Assembly (NCBI RefSeq): GCF_010868145.1
Contig: NZ_JAAGUY010000006.1
Coordinates: 1 to 64,000, forward strand
Length of the DNA stretch: 64,000 bases
Origin: Nocardia cyriacigeorgica
Lineage (GTDB): Bacteria > Actinomycetota > Actinomycetes > Mycobacteriales > Mycobacteriaceae
Reading direction: 5' to 3'
Shown here piece after piece: positions 27,645 through 37,209 of the stretch. Both the position numbers and the translations under genes were made by a program. The notes under the pieces are model-generated. The model did no database searches and was not told the origin of the DNA. It saw only the letters and a list, made by a program, of their open reading frames with translations. Numbering within the stretch: the first letter of the stretch is position 1; each line of letters begins with the position of its first letter.

Positions 27645-27979
27645 ACAGGCGGGTTCGCCCGTTCGCTCTCCCGGCCCGCATTCGGCCGGTACAGTCGGGC
27701 AGCAAACAGCAGCATGGGCACCGGGAGTTGCCCGCCTAATGGGGGCGGAGGGTTATCGAAACACCTGCTCTCCGTGCGATGGGGAGCGGTGTGGCGAGTC
27801 CGCGGTGCCGGCTCGGTCCTGATCGGCCGGTGACCGCCGACCTCGTAGATCGTTATTCGTGGGTTCGGTAGTCCGGTGCAACGGCGCGCCCGAACCGGCC
27901 CACCTGGCAGACGATGACGCAGCAGTGGCCCGGTGCTGCCCGGTCGCGTCCGCCGAGGTCAGACCTGGAGTTCGATATC
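27645..27979. other. 335-base gap between the third and fourth P450 genes
   Basis: No gene seen. A short UUCG-type hairpin (CGGG-TTCG-CCCG, 27650-27661) follows the stop and could terminate or attenuate. The fourth P450 therefore may have its own promoter. Confidence 0.45.
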
Positions 27980-29236
27980 TTGACCATGCACCATCTCGCC
28001 GAATCCGGCCGATCCTGTCCCGTCGCGTATGCCATGCCGATGGATACCGAGGGTCCTCGTATTGCACTGTATGCGGCCGAATTCGCCGCCGATCCACATC
28101 GCGCCTACCGGGAGATGCGTGAACGCTACGGCGCGCTCGTCCCGGTAGATCTGGCGCCGGGTGTGCCCGCCACCCTCGTCATCGGCTATCGCACCGCGGT
28201 GCGAATCCTCAACGACCCGGACCATTTTCCGGCTGACCCGCGGGTCTGGCAGAAGGATATTCCGCCGGATTGTCCGGTGCTGCCGCTGCTGGAATGGCGC
28301 CCACAGGCCTTGCGCAGTACCGGCGTCGAACACGCCCGCTACCGGCAGGCCTACACCGCCGCCATCAACGGCGTCGACCTGCACACCCTGCACAGCACGG
28401 TCGAGAAGATCGCCATCCCGTTGATCAATTCGTTCTGCGAGTCCGGTAGCGCGGAGCTGATCAGTCAGTACGCGTTCCCGCTGACTTTCGCGGTGCTCAA
28501 CGAGATCCTCGGGTTTCCTCCCGAACTCGGGCAGCGGGTGGCCACCGGGATGCAGGCCATCTTCGATGGTATCGACGCCGAGCGGGGCAATGCGATGATC
28601 ACCGAGGCGGTGCTGGAACTGGTCACCATCAAGCGTGCGGCGCCGGGCGACGACATCGCCTCCCGGCTGCTGCATCATCGCGCGGCCTTGACCGAAGAAG
28701 AGATGATCCATCAGCTGGTCACGCTCTACGGTGCGGGGATCGAGCCACAGCAGAATCTCATCGTCAATACCGTGCTGCTGATGCTCACCGACGACCGGTT
28801 CGCAGGCAGCGTTCTCGGTGGCAGTTTGTCCACCCGGGATGCGCTCGACGAGGTGCTGTTCACCGACCCGCCGATGGCGAACTTCTGTGTGAGCTATCCA
28901 CGTCAGCCGATTCTCATCGACGGAGTGTGGCTGCCTGCTCACCAGCCGGTCGTCATCAGCATGACCGGATGCAATAACGATCCGGAGGTCGGTATCGGCC
29001 GCTATATCGACAACAGATCGCATCTGTCCTGGAGTGCGGGACCGCATGCGTGCCCGGCGAAATCGGTGGCGTACCTGGTGGTTCAGGATGCTATCGATCA
29101 GCTGCTGGATGTGCTGCCGGAGATGCGGCTAGCCGTCGCGCCGGATCAGCTGAGCTGGCGGCCCGGCCCGTTCCACCGGGCGCTGGCCGCGATGCCGGTG
29201 GTCTTTCCACCGTCACCGCCGTTGACCGTGCGGTGA
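27980..29236 (+). CDS. Third CYP157-like P450, ExxR motif absent
   Basis: A 418-aa paralogue of the proteins at 23850 and 26376. The haem Cys358 is in WSAGPHACPAKS, the K-helix is DEVLFTDPP, and the I-helix is GAGIEPQQN. The frame opens at ATG 27914, but a TTG at 27980 with GGAG nine bases upstream fits the paralogues better: the haem Cys then lies within four residues of theirs, and the first copy also starts with TTG. ATG 27986 is the third choice. Followed by a strong terminator. Confidence 0.87.
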   Translation: MTMHHLAESGRSCPVAYAMPMDTEGPRIALYAAEFAADPHRAYREMRERYGALVPVDLAPGVPATLVIGYRTAVRILNDPDHFPADPRVWQKDIPPDCPVLPLLEWRPQALRSTGVEHARYRQAYTAAINGVDLHTLHSTVEKIAIPLINSFCESGSAELISQYAFPLTFAVLNEILGFPPELGQRVATGMQAIFDGIDAERGNAMITEAVLELVTIKRAAPGDDIASRLLHHRAALTEEEMIHQLVTLYGAGIEPQQNLIVNTVLLMLTDDRFAGSVLGGSLSTRDALDEVLFTDPPMANFCVSYPRQPILIDGVWLPAHQPVVISMTGCNNDPEVGIGRYIDNRSHLSWSAGPHACPAKSVAYLVVQDAIDQLLDVLPEMRLAVAPDQLSWRPGPFHRALAAMPVVFPPSPPLTVR

Positions 29237-29242
29237 GGACAT

Positions 29243-29274
29243 TCGGGCCGCTTCCCGATCGGGAAGCGGTCCGA
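29243..29274. terminator. Bidirectional terminator after the conservon
   Basis: Two 16-base arms (29243-29258 and 29259-29274) form an almost perfect palindrome with one G-T wobble. It lies between the last P450 gene and the convergent ABC permease gene. Confidence 0.75.
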
Positions 29275-29279
29275 TGCAC

Positions 29280-30869
29280 TCAGTTGGTTTCCACGTCCCG
29301 GTGCCGGAACCCGAATGCGCCCGCCGCGCACAGCACCACCGCGATGAGCGTCGTGATGAGCACCGGCGCCGGCGCGAAATCCACGGCGGGGACCAGCGGA
29401 ATATTGTCGAACGGCGAGATACTCATCAGCCAGCTCGGGAACTTCAGCGTCGACCCGAACATCAGCACCACGAAGCAGAAGGCAAGGGCGATCCATGCAC
29501 CCGACGTGGCCAGCGGCAGAAAACCGAAGAGCACCAACGTGATACCGCCGAGCACCCAGACCGCGGGCAGATAGGTGAGTGACGCGCCGAGGAAGGGCAG
29601 CAGCTGGGACATATCGCCGGCGACGATGCCGTACATCAGTCCCATCCCGAATCCGCCGAGCGCGAGCACCACCGCCGAACCGGCCAGCATGATGAGGGTG
29701 TGCCCGGCCAGCCAGCGCAGCCGCGGCAGACCGGTGGACAGCAGCGGTTCGGTGCGTCCGGCCGCCTCCTCCGCACGTAGCCGCAACCCCGAGGAGATCG
29801 TGTACGCGGAGCCGATCAGCGCCAGCAATCCGGCCGACATGGCATAGAAGGCATCCACCAGACTGCCCACGTCCTGGCCGAGCACTTCGGCGAGGTCGAC
29901 GTCGCCGAGCAGATCACTCACATCGTTGCCGATCGAGCCGAACGCCAGGCCCGCCAGCAGCATGCCGATCGACCAGCCGATCAGCGAGCCGCGCTGAAGG
30001 TGCCAGGCCAGCCCCAATGCGCTCTGCAATGAGTCGCCCGCACGCGCCGGACCCGGGCGCGGGGGCACAACGCCCGCACCGAAGTCGCGGTGATCGAGCA
30101 CCCGCCGAGCCACCACCGTCACCGCGATCGCGACCGCGAGCGACAGCAGTACCGGCCACCACACCTCGCCGTCGTAGGGCCGCATCGCTTGGCCCCAGCC
30201 CAGCGGTGACAACCACGACAACACCCCATTGCCCACATCGCCGACCGCGCGCAGCACATACGACACCGCGATCGCCGCACCGGTGATGCCGTAGACGGCG
30301 CGGGTGCTCTCGGTGAGCTGCGCCGCCAGCAGCGCGATCGCCATGAACACCAGGCCCGCACAGGTGGCGCCGACACCGAGCGCGATCGATCCGGCCGCGG
30401 GCAGCCCGTAGGAGATCAGGCTCAGCGCGACGGCGAGGCCGTAGACCAGGTTGGCAAGGACGGTCACGATGGTCGCGGCGGTGAAGGTGGCATGCCTGCC
30501 GACGACACCGGAGCGGATGAGTTCGTCACGCCCGGTCTCCTCGTTGGCGCGGGTGTGGCGGCCCACCAGGAACATGCTCATCAGCCCGGCCAGGATCATG
30601 CCGAAAGCGCTGGCCTGAAAGGCGACCTGGCCGCCGATGGTATCGAGCACCCGTGGCGGGCCCGCCATGGCCACCATGGCCGCGTTGCCTTCCATGCTGG
30701 CGGCGACCCGGTCGAGATCTGCCTGGCTCGGATAGGCGATATCGACGCCGACGGCCTGCGAGTAATAGACGAGTGCGCCGCCGATGAGCCAGCAGGGCAG
30801 CGCAATCCGTTCGCGGCGCAGGAAGAAATGGGTGAGGGTGCCGACGCCGGTCAGGGTGGTCGTGGTCAT
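29280..30869 (-). CDS. ABC exporter permease, tetronasin-resistance type
   Basis: A 529-aa permease with about 12 membrane helices in two ABC-2 like halves. It resembles the TnrB3-type permeases of actinobacterial antibiotic self-resistance exporters, with [19 protein letters not shown] in the first cytoplasmic loop and [19 protein letters not shown] in the second. Each of these loops repeats the EE-GR pattern of the half-transporter. Its ATG overlaps the stop of the ATPase gene (ATGA). Substrate unknown, presumably a hydrophobic drug or lipid. Confidence 0.87.
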   Translation of the reverse strand: MTTTTLTGVGTLTHFFLRRERIALPCWLIGGALVYYSQAVGVDIAYPSQADLDRVAASMEGNAAMVAMAGPPRVLDTIGGQVAFQASAFGMILAGLMSMFLVGRHTRANEETGRDELIRSGVVGRHATFTAATIVTVLANLVYGLAVALSLISYGLPAAGSIALGVGATCAGLVFMAIALLAAQLTESTRAVYGITGAAIAVSYVLRAVGDVGNGVLSWLSPLGWGQAMRPYDGEVWWPVLLSLAVAIAVTVVARRVLDHRDFGAGVVPPRPGPARAGDSLQSALGLAWHLQRGSLIGWSIGMLLAGLAFGSIGNDVSDLLGDVDLAEVLGQDVGSLVDAFYAMSAGLLALIGSAYTISSGLRLRAEEAAGRTEPLLSTGLPRLRWLAGHTLIMLAGSAVVLALGGFGMGLMYGIVAGDMSQLLPFLGASLTYLPAVWVLGGITLVLFGFLPLATSGAWIALAFCFVVLMFGSTLKFPSWLMSISPFDNIPLVPAVDFAPAPVLITTLIAVVLCAAGAFGFRHRDVETN

Positions 30870-31777
30870 GACTCCTGCACCCCCGAGGCGGCGAGCTCGT
30901 CACCGTAATGCCGCAGGAACAGCTCCTCGAGCGTGGGCGGCTGGCTGGTCAGGGTGCGGATACCGAATCCGGTGAGGTGGCTGATGGCCGGGTCCAGATC
31001 GACGGTGTCGACCTGGAACCTGGCGCGGTTGCCCTCGACCACCAGGTCGTGCACGCCCGTGAGTTCGTCGAGCCCGGTCGGCGGGCGGGTGGTTTCACAG
31101 GAGATGGAGGTCCTGGTCAGATGGCGCAGATCGGCGAGGCTGCCGGTTTCGATCGCCTTGCCGTGGCGGATGATCGTCACCCGATCGCACAGGGCCTCGA
31201 CCTGGGCCAGGATATGGCTGGACAGCAGGACCGTGCGGCCTTCGTTCTTGATCTCGTCGATGCATTCTTGGAAGACCGCCTCCATGAGTGGATCGAGTCC
31301 CGAGGTCGGTTCGTCCAGCATGAGCAGCTCGACATCGGAGGACAGTGCCGCCACCAGCGCCACCTTCTGCCGGTTGCCCTTGGAGTAGGTGCGGCCCTTC
31401 TTCGTCGGGTCCAGGTCGAAACGCTCGAGCAGCTCGGCGCGGCGCTTCTCGTCGAGGCCACCGCGCAGCTTGCCCAGGAGATCGATGACCTCACCGCCGC
31501 TGAGGTTCGGCCACAGGTTCACATCGCCGGGGACGTAGGCCAGGCGACGGTGGAGTTCGGCGGTCTGCTCCCACGGGTCTCCGCCCAGCAGCGTGGCCGA
31601 GCCGCTGTCGGCGCGCAGCAATCCGAGGAGAACGCGGATCGTGGTCGATTTGCCTGCCCCGTTGGGGCCTAGGAAGCCGTGTACCTCGCCGGTGGTGACC
31701 TGTAGGTCGAGGCCGTCCAGCGCGCGGGTCCGGCCGAAGGTTTTGACCAGGTTCGATATATCGATTGCCGCAGACAT
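30866..31777 (-). CDS. ABC exporter ATP-binding protein
   Basis: A 303-aa ATPase partner of the permease at 29280. Walker A is [12 protein letters not shown], the signature is [13 protein letters not shown] (SKGN instead of SGGQ, usual in this group), Walker B is [12 protein letters not shown], and the switch is LLSSHIL. The C-terminal third is the substrate-exporter extension. The promoter region is shared with the divergent hydrolase at 31912 and contains a TetR-like palindrome. Confidence 0.9.
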   Translation of the reverse strand: MSAAIDISNLVKTFGRTRALDGLDLQVTTGEVHGFLGPNGAGKSTTIRVLLGLLRADSGSATLLGGDPWEQTAELHRRLAYVPGDVNLWPNLSGGEVIDLLGKLRGGLDEKRRAELLERFDLDPTKKGRTYSKGNRQKVALVAALSSDVELLMLDEPTSGLDPLMEAVFQECIDEIKNEGRTVLLSSHILAQVEALCDRVTIIRHGKAIETGSLADLRHLTRTSISCETTRPPTGLDELTGVHDLVVEGNRARFQVDTVDLDPAISHLTGFGIRTLTSQPPTLEELFLRHYGDELAASGVQES

Positions 31778-31851
31778 GCGTCAACGGTAGGGGCTCGGCG
31801 GCGGTGCGGGCGCGATTTCGGGGGTGGTGGCTACCTGGGTCAGAGCCACGG

Positions 31852-31875
31852 TTAACTTACCGTATAGTAAGTTAA
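31852..31875. promoter_or_regulatory. TetR-type palindromic operator
   Basis: TTAACTTAC (31852-31860) and GTAAGTTAA (31867-31875) are perfect 9-base arms around CGTATA. The AT-rich dyad lies between the divergent exporter and hydrolase genes, 36 bases before the hydrolase start. Such GTAA-containing dyads are typical TetR-family operators, but no TetR gene is adjacent. Confidence 0.6.
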
Positions 31876-31911
31876 TGCGTTGCCGAGGTTGAAAGGCGTT
31901 GAGGGGCACAC

Positions 31912-32958
31912 ATGGTTTCGCTTGTGGGGGATCTGCCGCGCGCTGCGCGCAATGTATGGGCGCTATCGTTCGGCGACGGCATCGAGCCCTACGCGCCGAC
32001 ACCGTCGACCGTCGTCTACGACGAACCACACCGATGCCTGCGCCGATTCGACCGCGCCGAGCCGTCCACGCAGCGGCCGGTGCTGCTGGTGCCGCCGCTC
32101 GCGGTCACCCCGGCCTGCTTCGACCTGCGCGACGGGCAGAGCTTCGTGCAATTCCTGCTGGAGACCGGCAGGCAGCCCTATGTCCTCGACTACGGCGAGA
32201 TGACCTACGCGGACCGCGATCTCGGACTAGAAGAGTGGACCCACGACATCGTCCCGACCGCCATCCGGCGGGTCAGCGAGGAGCACGACGGTGCCGCGGT
32301 CGAGGTCATCGGCTGGTCGCTGGGCGGCATCCTCGCGGTGCTGGCCGGAGCAGGGCACGCCGATCTGCCGATCGCCTCCGTCACCGCTATCGCTCCGCCC
32401 TTCGATCAGCGTGACACGCTGACCGTGGCGCCGCTGCGCCTGCTCGGTGCGGTGACCGGCGGACGCGAGGTCGACCTCGCCACCCGGGTCTTCGGTGGAA
32501 TCCCGAGCTACATCGTGCGCACCGGGTTCCGGGTGCAGGCTTTCCAGCGTGAGGTGACCCGACCGCTGTTCGTCGCCCGCAATATTCTCGACGAGGACGC
32601 GTTGGCCCGGATGGAGGCCATCGATCGGTTCATGGCGATGATGCCCGGCTATCCCGGGCGCCTTTATCGCCAGATCCACCGCTCGTTCATCCTGCGCAAC
32701 GAACTGGTCACCGGCACCATCCGGTTGCGCTCGGATCTGGTGGTCGAGACGGCCAAGCTCACCTGCCCGGTGCTGATCCTCGGTAGCCGCACCGACCTGG
32801 TGGTCCCCGCGGCCGCCGCCCGCGCCGGCCTCGAGGTGCTCACCGGCGCGTCCGAGGTTCGATTCGAGGAGGTTCCCGGCGGTCATCTCGGCATCCTGGC
32901 CGGGCCGACCGCGCGCGAGACCACCTGGCGGGTCATCGACGAGTTCCTTGCACGCTGA
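31912..32958 (+). CDS. PhaC-like alpha/beta hydrolase
   Basis: A 348-aa protein related to poly(3-hydroxyalkanoate) synthase-like hydrolases. VLLVPPLAVTP holds the oxyanion strand, GWSLGG the nucleophile Ser, SRTDLVVP the candidate acid and PGGHLGIL the candidate His. PHA synthases have Cys as nucleophile, so a Ser here argues for an esterase or acyltransferase rather than polymer synthesis. GAGGGG precedes the ATG by seven bases. It diverges from the ABC exporter with a shared palindromic operator, suggesting joint control. The end overlaps the convergent WYL gene by 26 bases. Confidence 0.8.
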   Translation: MVSLVGDLPRAARNVWALSFGDGIEPYAPTPSTVVYDEPHRCLRRFDRAEPSTQRPVLLVPPLAVTPACFDLRDGQSFVQFLLETGRQPYVLDYGEMTYADRDLGLEEWTHDIVPTAIRRVSEEHDGAAVEVIGWSLGGILAVLAGAGHADLPIASVTAIAPPFDQRDTLTVAPLRLLGAVTGGREVDLATRVFGGIPSYIVRTGFRVQAFQREVTRPLFVARNILDEDALARMEAIDRFMAMMPGYPGRLYRQIHRSFILRNELVTGTIRLRSDLVVETAKLTCPVLILGSRTDLVVPAAAARAGLEVLTGASEVRFEEVPGGHLGILAGPTARETTWRVIDEFLAR

Positions 32959-33946
32959 CCGGTGCCGCGCACGACGGTCCGGCCGCGTGCTGTAACCGCT
33001 CGCCGAGTTCACGGCATCGGTCACGGAACTCGGCGGGCTCCTCGATGACGAAATCGGCTCCGACGAGAGCGAGTTGGAGTACAAGCCATTCGAACGAATC
33101 CACCCGGGTGATCACCCGGGACCGATCCGCCGACAGCGCCTCGATATCGCAGTCCTGGAACTTCAGGGCGTCGCGGATCGTCGCGGCAGGTGCGTCGACG
33201 GTGGCGACGGCGCGGTAACGGCGGGTGCTGAGACCGGCCCGCAGATAGGCGAGGCCGGATTCGGCGGGCAGCGGTCGCGGGGTGAATCGGGTGCCGATGG
33301 TCACGGCTGCGGTGATCCGGTCGATGCGGAAGGTGCGCCAGTCGGCGCGATCGAGATCCCAGGCGAGCAGATACCAGCGCAGATGGAGGTTGACCTGGCG
33401 ATACGGCTCGACCCGCCGGGTCGAGGTTGCGCCGGATTTATCGGCATAGTCGAAGCGGACGTGTTCATGCCCGGCGGCCGTGGCGCCCAGTAACGACAGC
33501 AGTTCGGTATCGACCGACGGCGCGGCGAGCGGGGCGGCCTCGAGTGAACTGCGCACCGCCTCGGCGCGCAATCGCAACCGGGTGGGCAGGAATTGGTCGA
33601 TCTTGCCGAACGCCCGGTCGGCGGCGGCACCGATATCGGAGCGTGCGGTTGCGTGCAGGGCGTCGGGGGTGGTGGCGCCGAGCAGTGCCAGCGCGATGAG
33701 CGTGGCCACTGATTCGTCGTCGTCGAGGACCAGTGGTGGCAGGGTGCGTCCAGCTGCCAGCTGGTAGTAGCCCGTGGGGCCGGGCTGGGTCGTGACCGGG
33801 TAACCATAGGCGCGTAGCCGGTCGACGTCGCGGCGCAGGGTGCGCGGGCTGACCTCCAGCCGCGCGGACAGATCGCGGCCGCTGAAACGGCGGCCGGTCT
33901 GCAGGGTGGCCAGCAATTCGAGCATTCGGCCGGTGGTGTCGGACAT
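32933..33946 (-). CDS. WYL-domain transcriptional regulator
   Basis: A 337-aa regulator of the YafY type. The N-terminal winged helix-turn-helix (about 1-60) includes FSGRDLSARLEVSPRTLRRDV. The WYL domain (about 140-220) has FDYADKSG, RRVEPYRQV and WYLLAWDLDR. A C-terminal WCX extension follows. WYL domains often sense nucleic acid or nucleotide ligands. The start is ATG 33946 with GGAGA nine bases upstream; ATG 33955 is too close to that site. It diverges from the UvrA-like gene with a dyad between. Confidence 0.88.
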   Translation of the reverse strand: MSDTTGRMLELLATLQTGRRFSGRDLSARLEVSPRTLRRDVDRLRAYGYPVTTQPGPTGYYQLAAGRTLPPLVLDDDESVATLIALALLGATTPDALHATARSDIGAAADRAFGKIDQFLPTRLRLRAEAVRSSLEAAPLAAPSVDTELLSLLGATAAGHEHVRFDYADKSGATSTRRVEPYRQVNLHLRWYLLAWDLDRADWRTFRIDRITAAVTIGTRFTPRPLPAESGLAYLRAGLSTRRYRAVATVDAPAATIRDALKFQDCDIEALSADRSRVITRVDSFEWLVLQLALVGADFVIEEPAEFRDRCRELGERLQHAAGPSCAAPVSVQGTRR

Positions 33947-33958
33947 ACCCCCCATTCT

Positions 33959-33971
33959 CCGCATATTGCGG
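33959..33971. promoter_or_regulatory. Inverted repeat between WYL regulator and UvrA-like genes
   Basis: CCGCA-TAT-TGCGG is a perfect dyad 13 bases upstream of the WYL-gene ATG and 37 bases upstream of the UvrA-like GTG. Its position suits autoregulation by the WYL protein. Confidence 0.45.
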
Positions 33972-34007
33972 TCAAGATCCGGCCGCATCTGGTCATACGG
34001 TCGAGTG

Positions 34008-36275
34008 GTGACTTCCAACGACATCGGTCCGACGCGCTCGATTCGTATCCGAGCGGCGCGTACCCACAATCTGTGTGGCATCGATATCGACGTACCGCGC
34101 GGCAGGCTCGTGGTCTTCGCCGGAGTCTCCGGCTCTGGCAAATCCTCGCTGGTGTTCGACACCATCGCCGCCGAGGCCGGCTACCAGCTCAACGAGACCT
34201 ATCCGCCGTTCGTGCGCAACCGCCTGCCGCGCTGGAGCAGGCCGCAGGTGGACTCGATCGACGGGTTGTCGCCGGTGGTTGTGATCGACCAGAAGCGGCT
34301 CGGTGGCAATGCCCGATCCACCGTCGGCACCATCACCGACGCCTACACCTATCTGCGCCTGCTGTTCTCGCGGGTGAGCGAACCGTATGTGGGGGAGTCG
34401 AACCACTTCTCGTTCAACGATCCGACCGGTATGTGCCCCACCTGCGCGGGACTCGGGGAGACTCTCGCCACCGATGTCGATCGCGTCCTCGATCTGGACA
34501 AATCCCTCGAGCAGGGCGCGATCCTGCTGCCCGGCTTCGGCAACGGACAGTACTGGTATCGGCAGTACGCGGAGATCGGTTCCTTCGACCCGGAGTCGCC
34601 CCTGCGGGAGTGGAGGTCCGAGGAACGCGCGGCACTGCTGTACGGCGGCGCCGCGGCGGCCCGGCTCGGTACCCGGCCACCCAAGGATTATGAGGGTGTC
34701 GTCGCACGGTTCGAGCGGATCTACCTGCACACCTCGGAGGAGATGTCGGAACGCAAACAGGCGGTGGTGCAACGATTCACCCACGCCGAGACCTGCCGGG
34801 ACTGCGGTGGCGACCGGTTGAACGAGGCGGCGCGGACCGCACGGGTGCTCGGGCACACCATCGTCGAGCTCGGCCGCACTGAGGTGGGCGAGCTGGCCGA
34901 TATCGTCACCGGGGTGCAGGAGCCGAGCGTGGCGCCCGTGGTGGCGGCACTGCGTGACCGGCTCGTCGCACTCACGACCATCGGCCTCGGATACCTGACC
35001 CTGTCGCGGCCGACGCTGACACTCTCCGGTGGCGAATCCCAGCGCATCAAAACGGTCCGTCACCTGGGCAGCAGCCTCACCGAGATGCTCTACGTCTTCG
35101 ACGAACCGACCATCGGCCTACACCCGCACGATGTGCGGTCGATGACCGCATTGCTGAAACAGTTGCGGGACAAGGGCAATGCGGTGCTCGTGGTCGAACA
35201 TGATCCCGACGTCATGCGGATCGCCGACCAGATCGTCGAGATCGGGCCGGGCGCGGGCGCCGACGGTGGGCGCGTGGTCTTCCAGGGCGAATTCACCGAA
35301 CTACGGCAGGCCGACACCCCGACCGGGCGTGGGCTGCGCGGGCATCGCGCACCACGTCCGCCCCGCTGCGCCACCGGGAAGCTCCGGGTCGAGAACGCCA
35401 CCCGCAACAACCTCACGGGTCTCGATGTGGACATCCCGACCGGCGTGCTCACGGTGCTCACCGGCGTGGCAGGGTCGGGCAAATCGAGCCTTGCCGCCGA
35501 ACTGGCCGCCCAGCATCCCGCCACCGTCGTCGACCAGCGTCCCGTCAGCACCAATCGGCGCTCGACCGCCATCACCTATACCGGGATCGCACCGGCGATC
35601 CGAAAACTCTTCGCCCGCCGCAACGCGGTCCCCGTCGCGCTGTTCAGCGCCAACTCCGCAGGCGCCTGCCCGGCGTGTAACGGGCTCGGGGTGATCTACA
35701 CCGACCTGGCGTTCATGGACGGTCAGGAAATCGTGTGCGAAACCTGCGGTGGGCGCCGCTTCACCGACAAGGTACTCGGCTACCGGGTCGACGGCCTGTC
35801 GATCGCCGATATCGACGAACTCACCGTCGACGAGGCCATACGCAGGCTCACCACCCCGGCGATCACCGGCGCGCTCGGCCATATCGCCGACGTCGGTCTC
35901 GGCTATCTGCGCCTGGGGCAATCGCTGACCACCCTGTCCGGTGGCGAATGCCAGCGCCTGAAAATCGCCAAGGAACTCGCCGCCCGAGCCGAGCACACCC
36001 TCTACATCCTGGACGAGCCGACCACCGGCCTGCACCTGTCCGATATCGACACCCTGCTCGGTGTGCTGGACACCCTCGTCGGCAAGGGCGACACCGTTGT
36101 CGTCATCGAGCACAACCTGGAGGTCGTCCGTCGCGCCGACCGGGTGATCGATCTCGGACCCGGCCCCGGCCGGCACGGTGGACGCCTCATCCACGAAGGA
36201 ACACCCGAGCAGCTCGCGGCCTGCATGGAATCGGCAACCGGGCGCGCTCTGCGCCGGGCGATCGCGGGCGACTAG
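34008..36275 (+). CDS. UvrA-like ABC ATPase, drug-resistance (DrrC) type
   Basis: A 755-aa tandem ABC protein. Walker A motifs are GVSGSGKSSLVF and GVAGSGKSSLAA; signatures are LSGGESQRIKT and LSGGECQRLKI; Walker B motifs end in DEPTIGLH and DEPTTGLH. Zinc-type pairs CPTC/CRDC and CPAC/CETC are present. At 755 residues it is about 200 shorter than UvrA and lacks room for the UvrB-binding domain, as in DrrC-like proteins tied to DNA-intercalator resistance. GTG 34008 is chosen because earlier frame lies in the regulator gene. It may be controlled by the divergent WYL protein. Confidence 0.88.
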   Translation: MTSNDIGPTRSIRIRAARTHNLCGIDIDVPRGRLVVFAGVSGSGKSSLVFDTIAAEAGYQLNETYPPFVRNRLPRWSRPQVDSIDGLSPVVVIDQKRLGGNARSTVGTITDAYTYLRLLFSRVSEPYVGESNHFSFNDPTGMCPTCAGLGETLATDVDRVLDLDKSLEQGAILLPGFGNGQYWYRQYAEIGSFDPESPLREWRSEERAALLYGGAAAARLGTRPPKDYEGVVARFERIYLHTSEEMSERKQAVVQRFTHAETCRDCGGDRLNEAARTARVLGHTIVELGRTEVGELADIVTGVQEPSVAPVVAALRDRLVALTTIGLGYLTLSRPTLTLSGGESQRIKTVRHLGSSLTEMLYVFDEPTIGLHPHDVRSMTALLKQLRDKGNAVLVVEHDPDVMRIADQIVEIGPGAGADGGRVVFQGEFTELRQADTPTGRGLRGHRAPRPPRCATGKLRVENATRNNLTGLDVDIPTGVLTVLTGVAGSGKSSLAAELAAQHPATVVDQRPVSTNRRSTAITYTGIAPAIRKLFARRNAVPVALFSANSAGACPACNGLGVIYTDLAFMDGQEIVCETCGGRRFTDKVLGYRVDGLSIADIDELTVDEAIRRLTTPAITGALGHIADVGLGYLRLGQSLTTLSGGECQRLKIAKELAARAEHTLYILDEPTTGLHLSDIDTLLGVLDTLVGKGDTVVVIEHNLEVVRRADRVIDLGPGPGRHGGRLIHEGTPEQLAACMESATGRALRRAIAGD

Positions 36276-36338
36276 CGATTCGGGCTTCCCGATCGTCGTA
36301 TCCCTGACCGGTCGCGGCCGGAGTGCGGTGAACCGGGT

Positions 36339-37199
36339 TCAGGATGCGGCGCGGGCGATGATCACCGGGCAGTCGGCGGCATGCAGCACGGCTTGGCTGA
36401 CCGAGCCGAGGGTCATGCCGACGAAGCCGCCGTGCCCGTGGCTGCCGACGACGAGTAGTTGGGCGTCGGTGGCGGTGCTGAGCAGCAGTCGCGCTGGTCG
36501 GTCCTCGGCGACGATGCATCGCACCGGCACCTCGGGATGACGCGCGGACAGCGGTGCCAACGTCTCCGTCAACCTGGTCAGCGCCTCCGCCTCGAGTTCG
36601 GGGCGGGAGAGATAGCGATAGAACTCCGACCACGCCAGCACCGCAACCAGCTCCGTGTCGCGTCGAGCCGCCTGGTCGAACGCGATGTCGATGGCGCGGA
36701 TGCTGGTGGGGGAGCAGTCGGTACCGACCACCACTGGGCCGTCGCCGCGTTCGGCCGAGTCGGGGATGATCGCGACCGGGCAGTGGGCGTGGCGCGCCAG
36801 CGATGTGCTCACCGACCCGAGCAGGCCCCGCCGCAGCGCACCGAGTCCGCGGGTGCCGACGACCAGCAATCTCGCCGACGTGGACCGATCACGCAGCAGC
36901 GGCACCGGCGCCGCCTCCCGCACCCACGTCTCGATCTCGATATCGCCGATCGGCGCGGCCGCCACGACAGCGATGTCGCAGGCTTCGGCGAGCGCGTCCT
37001 CGCCCGCCTTGCGATAGGTTTCGGCGTCGATCGGTGCGTAGCCGAGTGCGGGGCCCACATCGACCGGTACCCCGATCGCGTACACGATGTGCAGTGGACT
37101 GCCGTGACGGGCGGCGTCGGCGGCGGCCCAGCGCACCGCCCTGAACGCGGAGGGCGAGCCGTCGGCGCCGACGACGACCGGTGCGCCGGTGGTGTTCAT
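36339..37199 (-). CDS. Universal stress protein, two UspA domains
   Basis: A 286-aa protein with tandem UspA folds. The first (about 5-145) has VVVGADGSPSAFRAV and an ATP-site motif GTRGLGALRRGLLGSVS; the second (about 150-285) has VVVGTDCSPTS and GSHGHGGFVGMTLGSVS. Both keep the G-x2-G-x9-G-S/T pattern, so ATP binding is likely. It lies 10 bases after the nitroreductase gene and is probably cotranscribed, a pairing that recalls the DosR dormancy regulon of mycobacteria. Confidence 0.9.
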   Translation of the reverse strand: MNTTGAPVVVGADGSPSAFRAVRWAAADAARHGSPLHIVYAIGVPVDVGPALGYAPIDAETYRKAGEDALAEACDIAVVAAAPIGDIEIETWVREAAPVPLLRDRSTSARLLVVGTRGLGALRRGLLGSVSTSLARHAHCPVAIIPDSAERGDGPVVVGTDCSPTSIRAIDIAFDQAARRDTELVAVLAWSEFYRYLSRPELEAEALTRLTETLAPLSARHPEVPVRCIVAEDRPARLLLSTATDAQLLVVGSHGHGGFVGMTLGSVSQAVLHAADCPVIIARAAS

Positions 37200-37209
37200 C
37201 GCGCGACCC

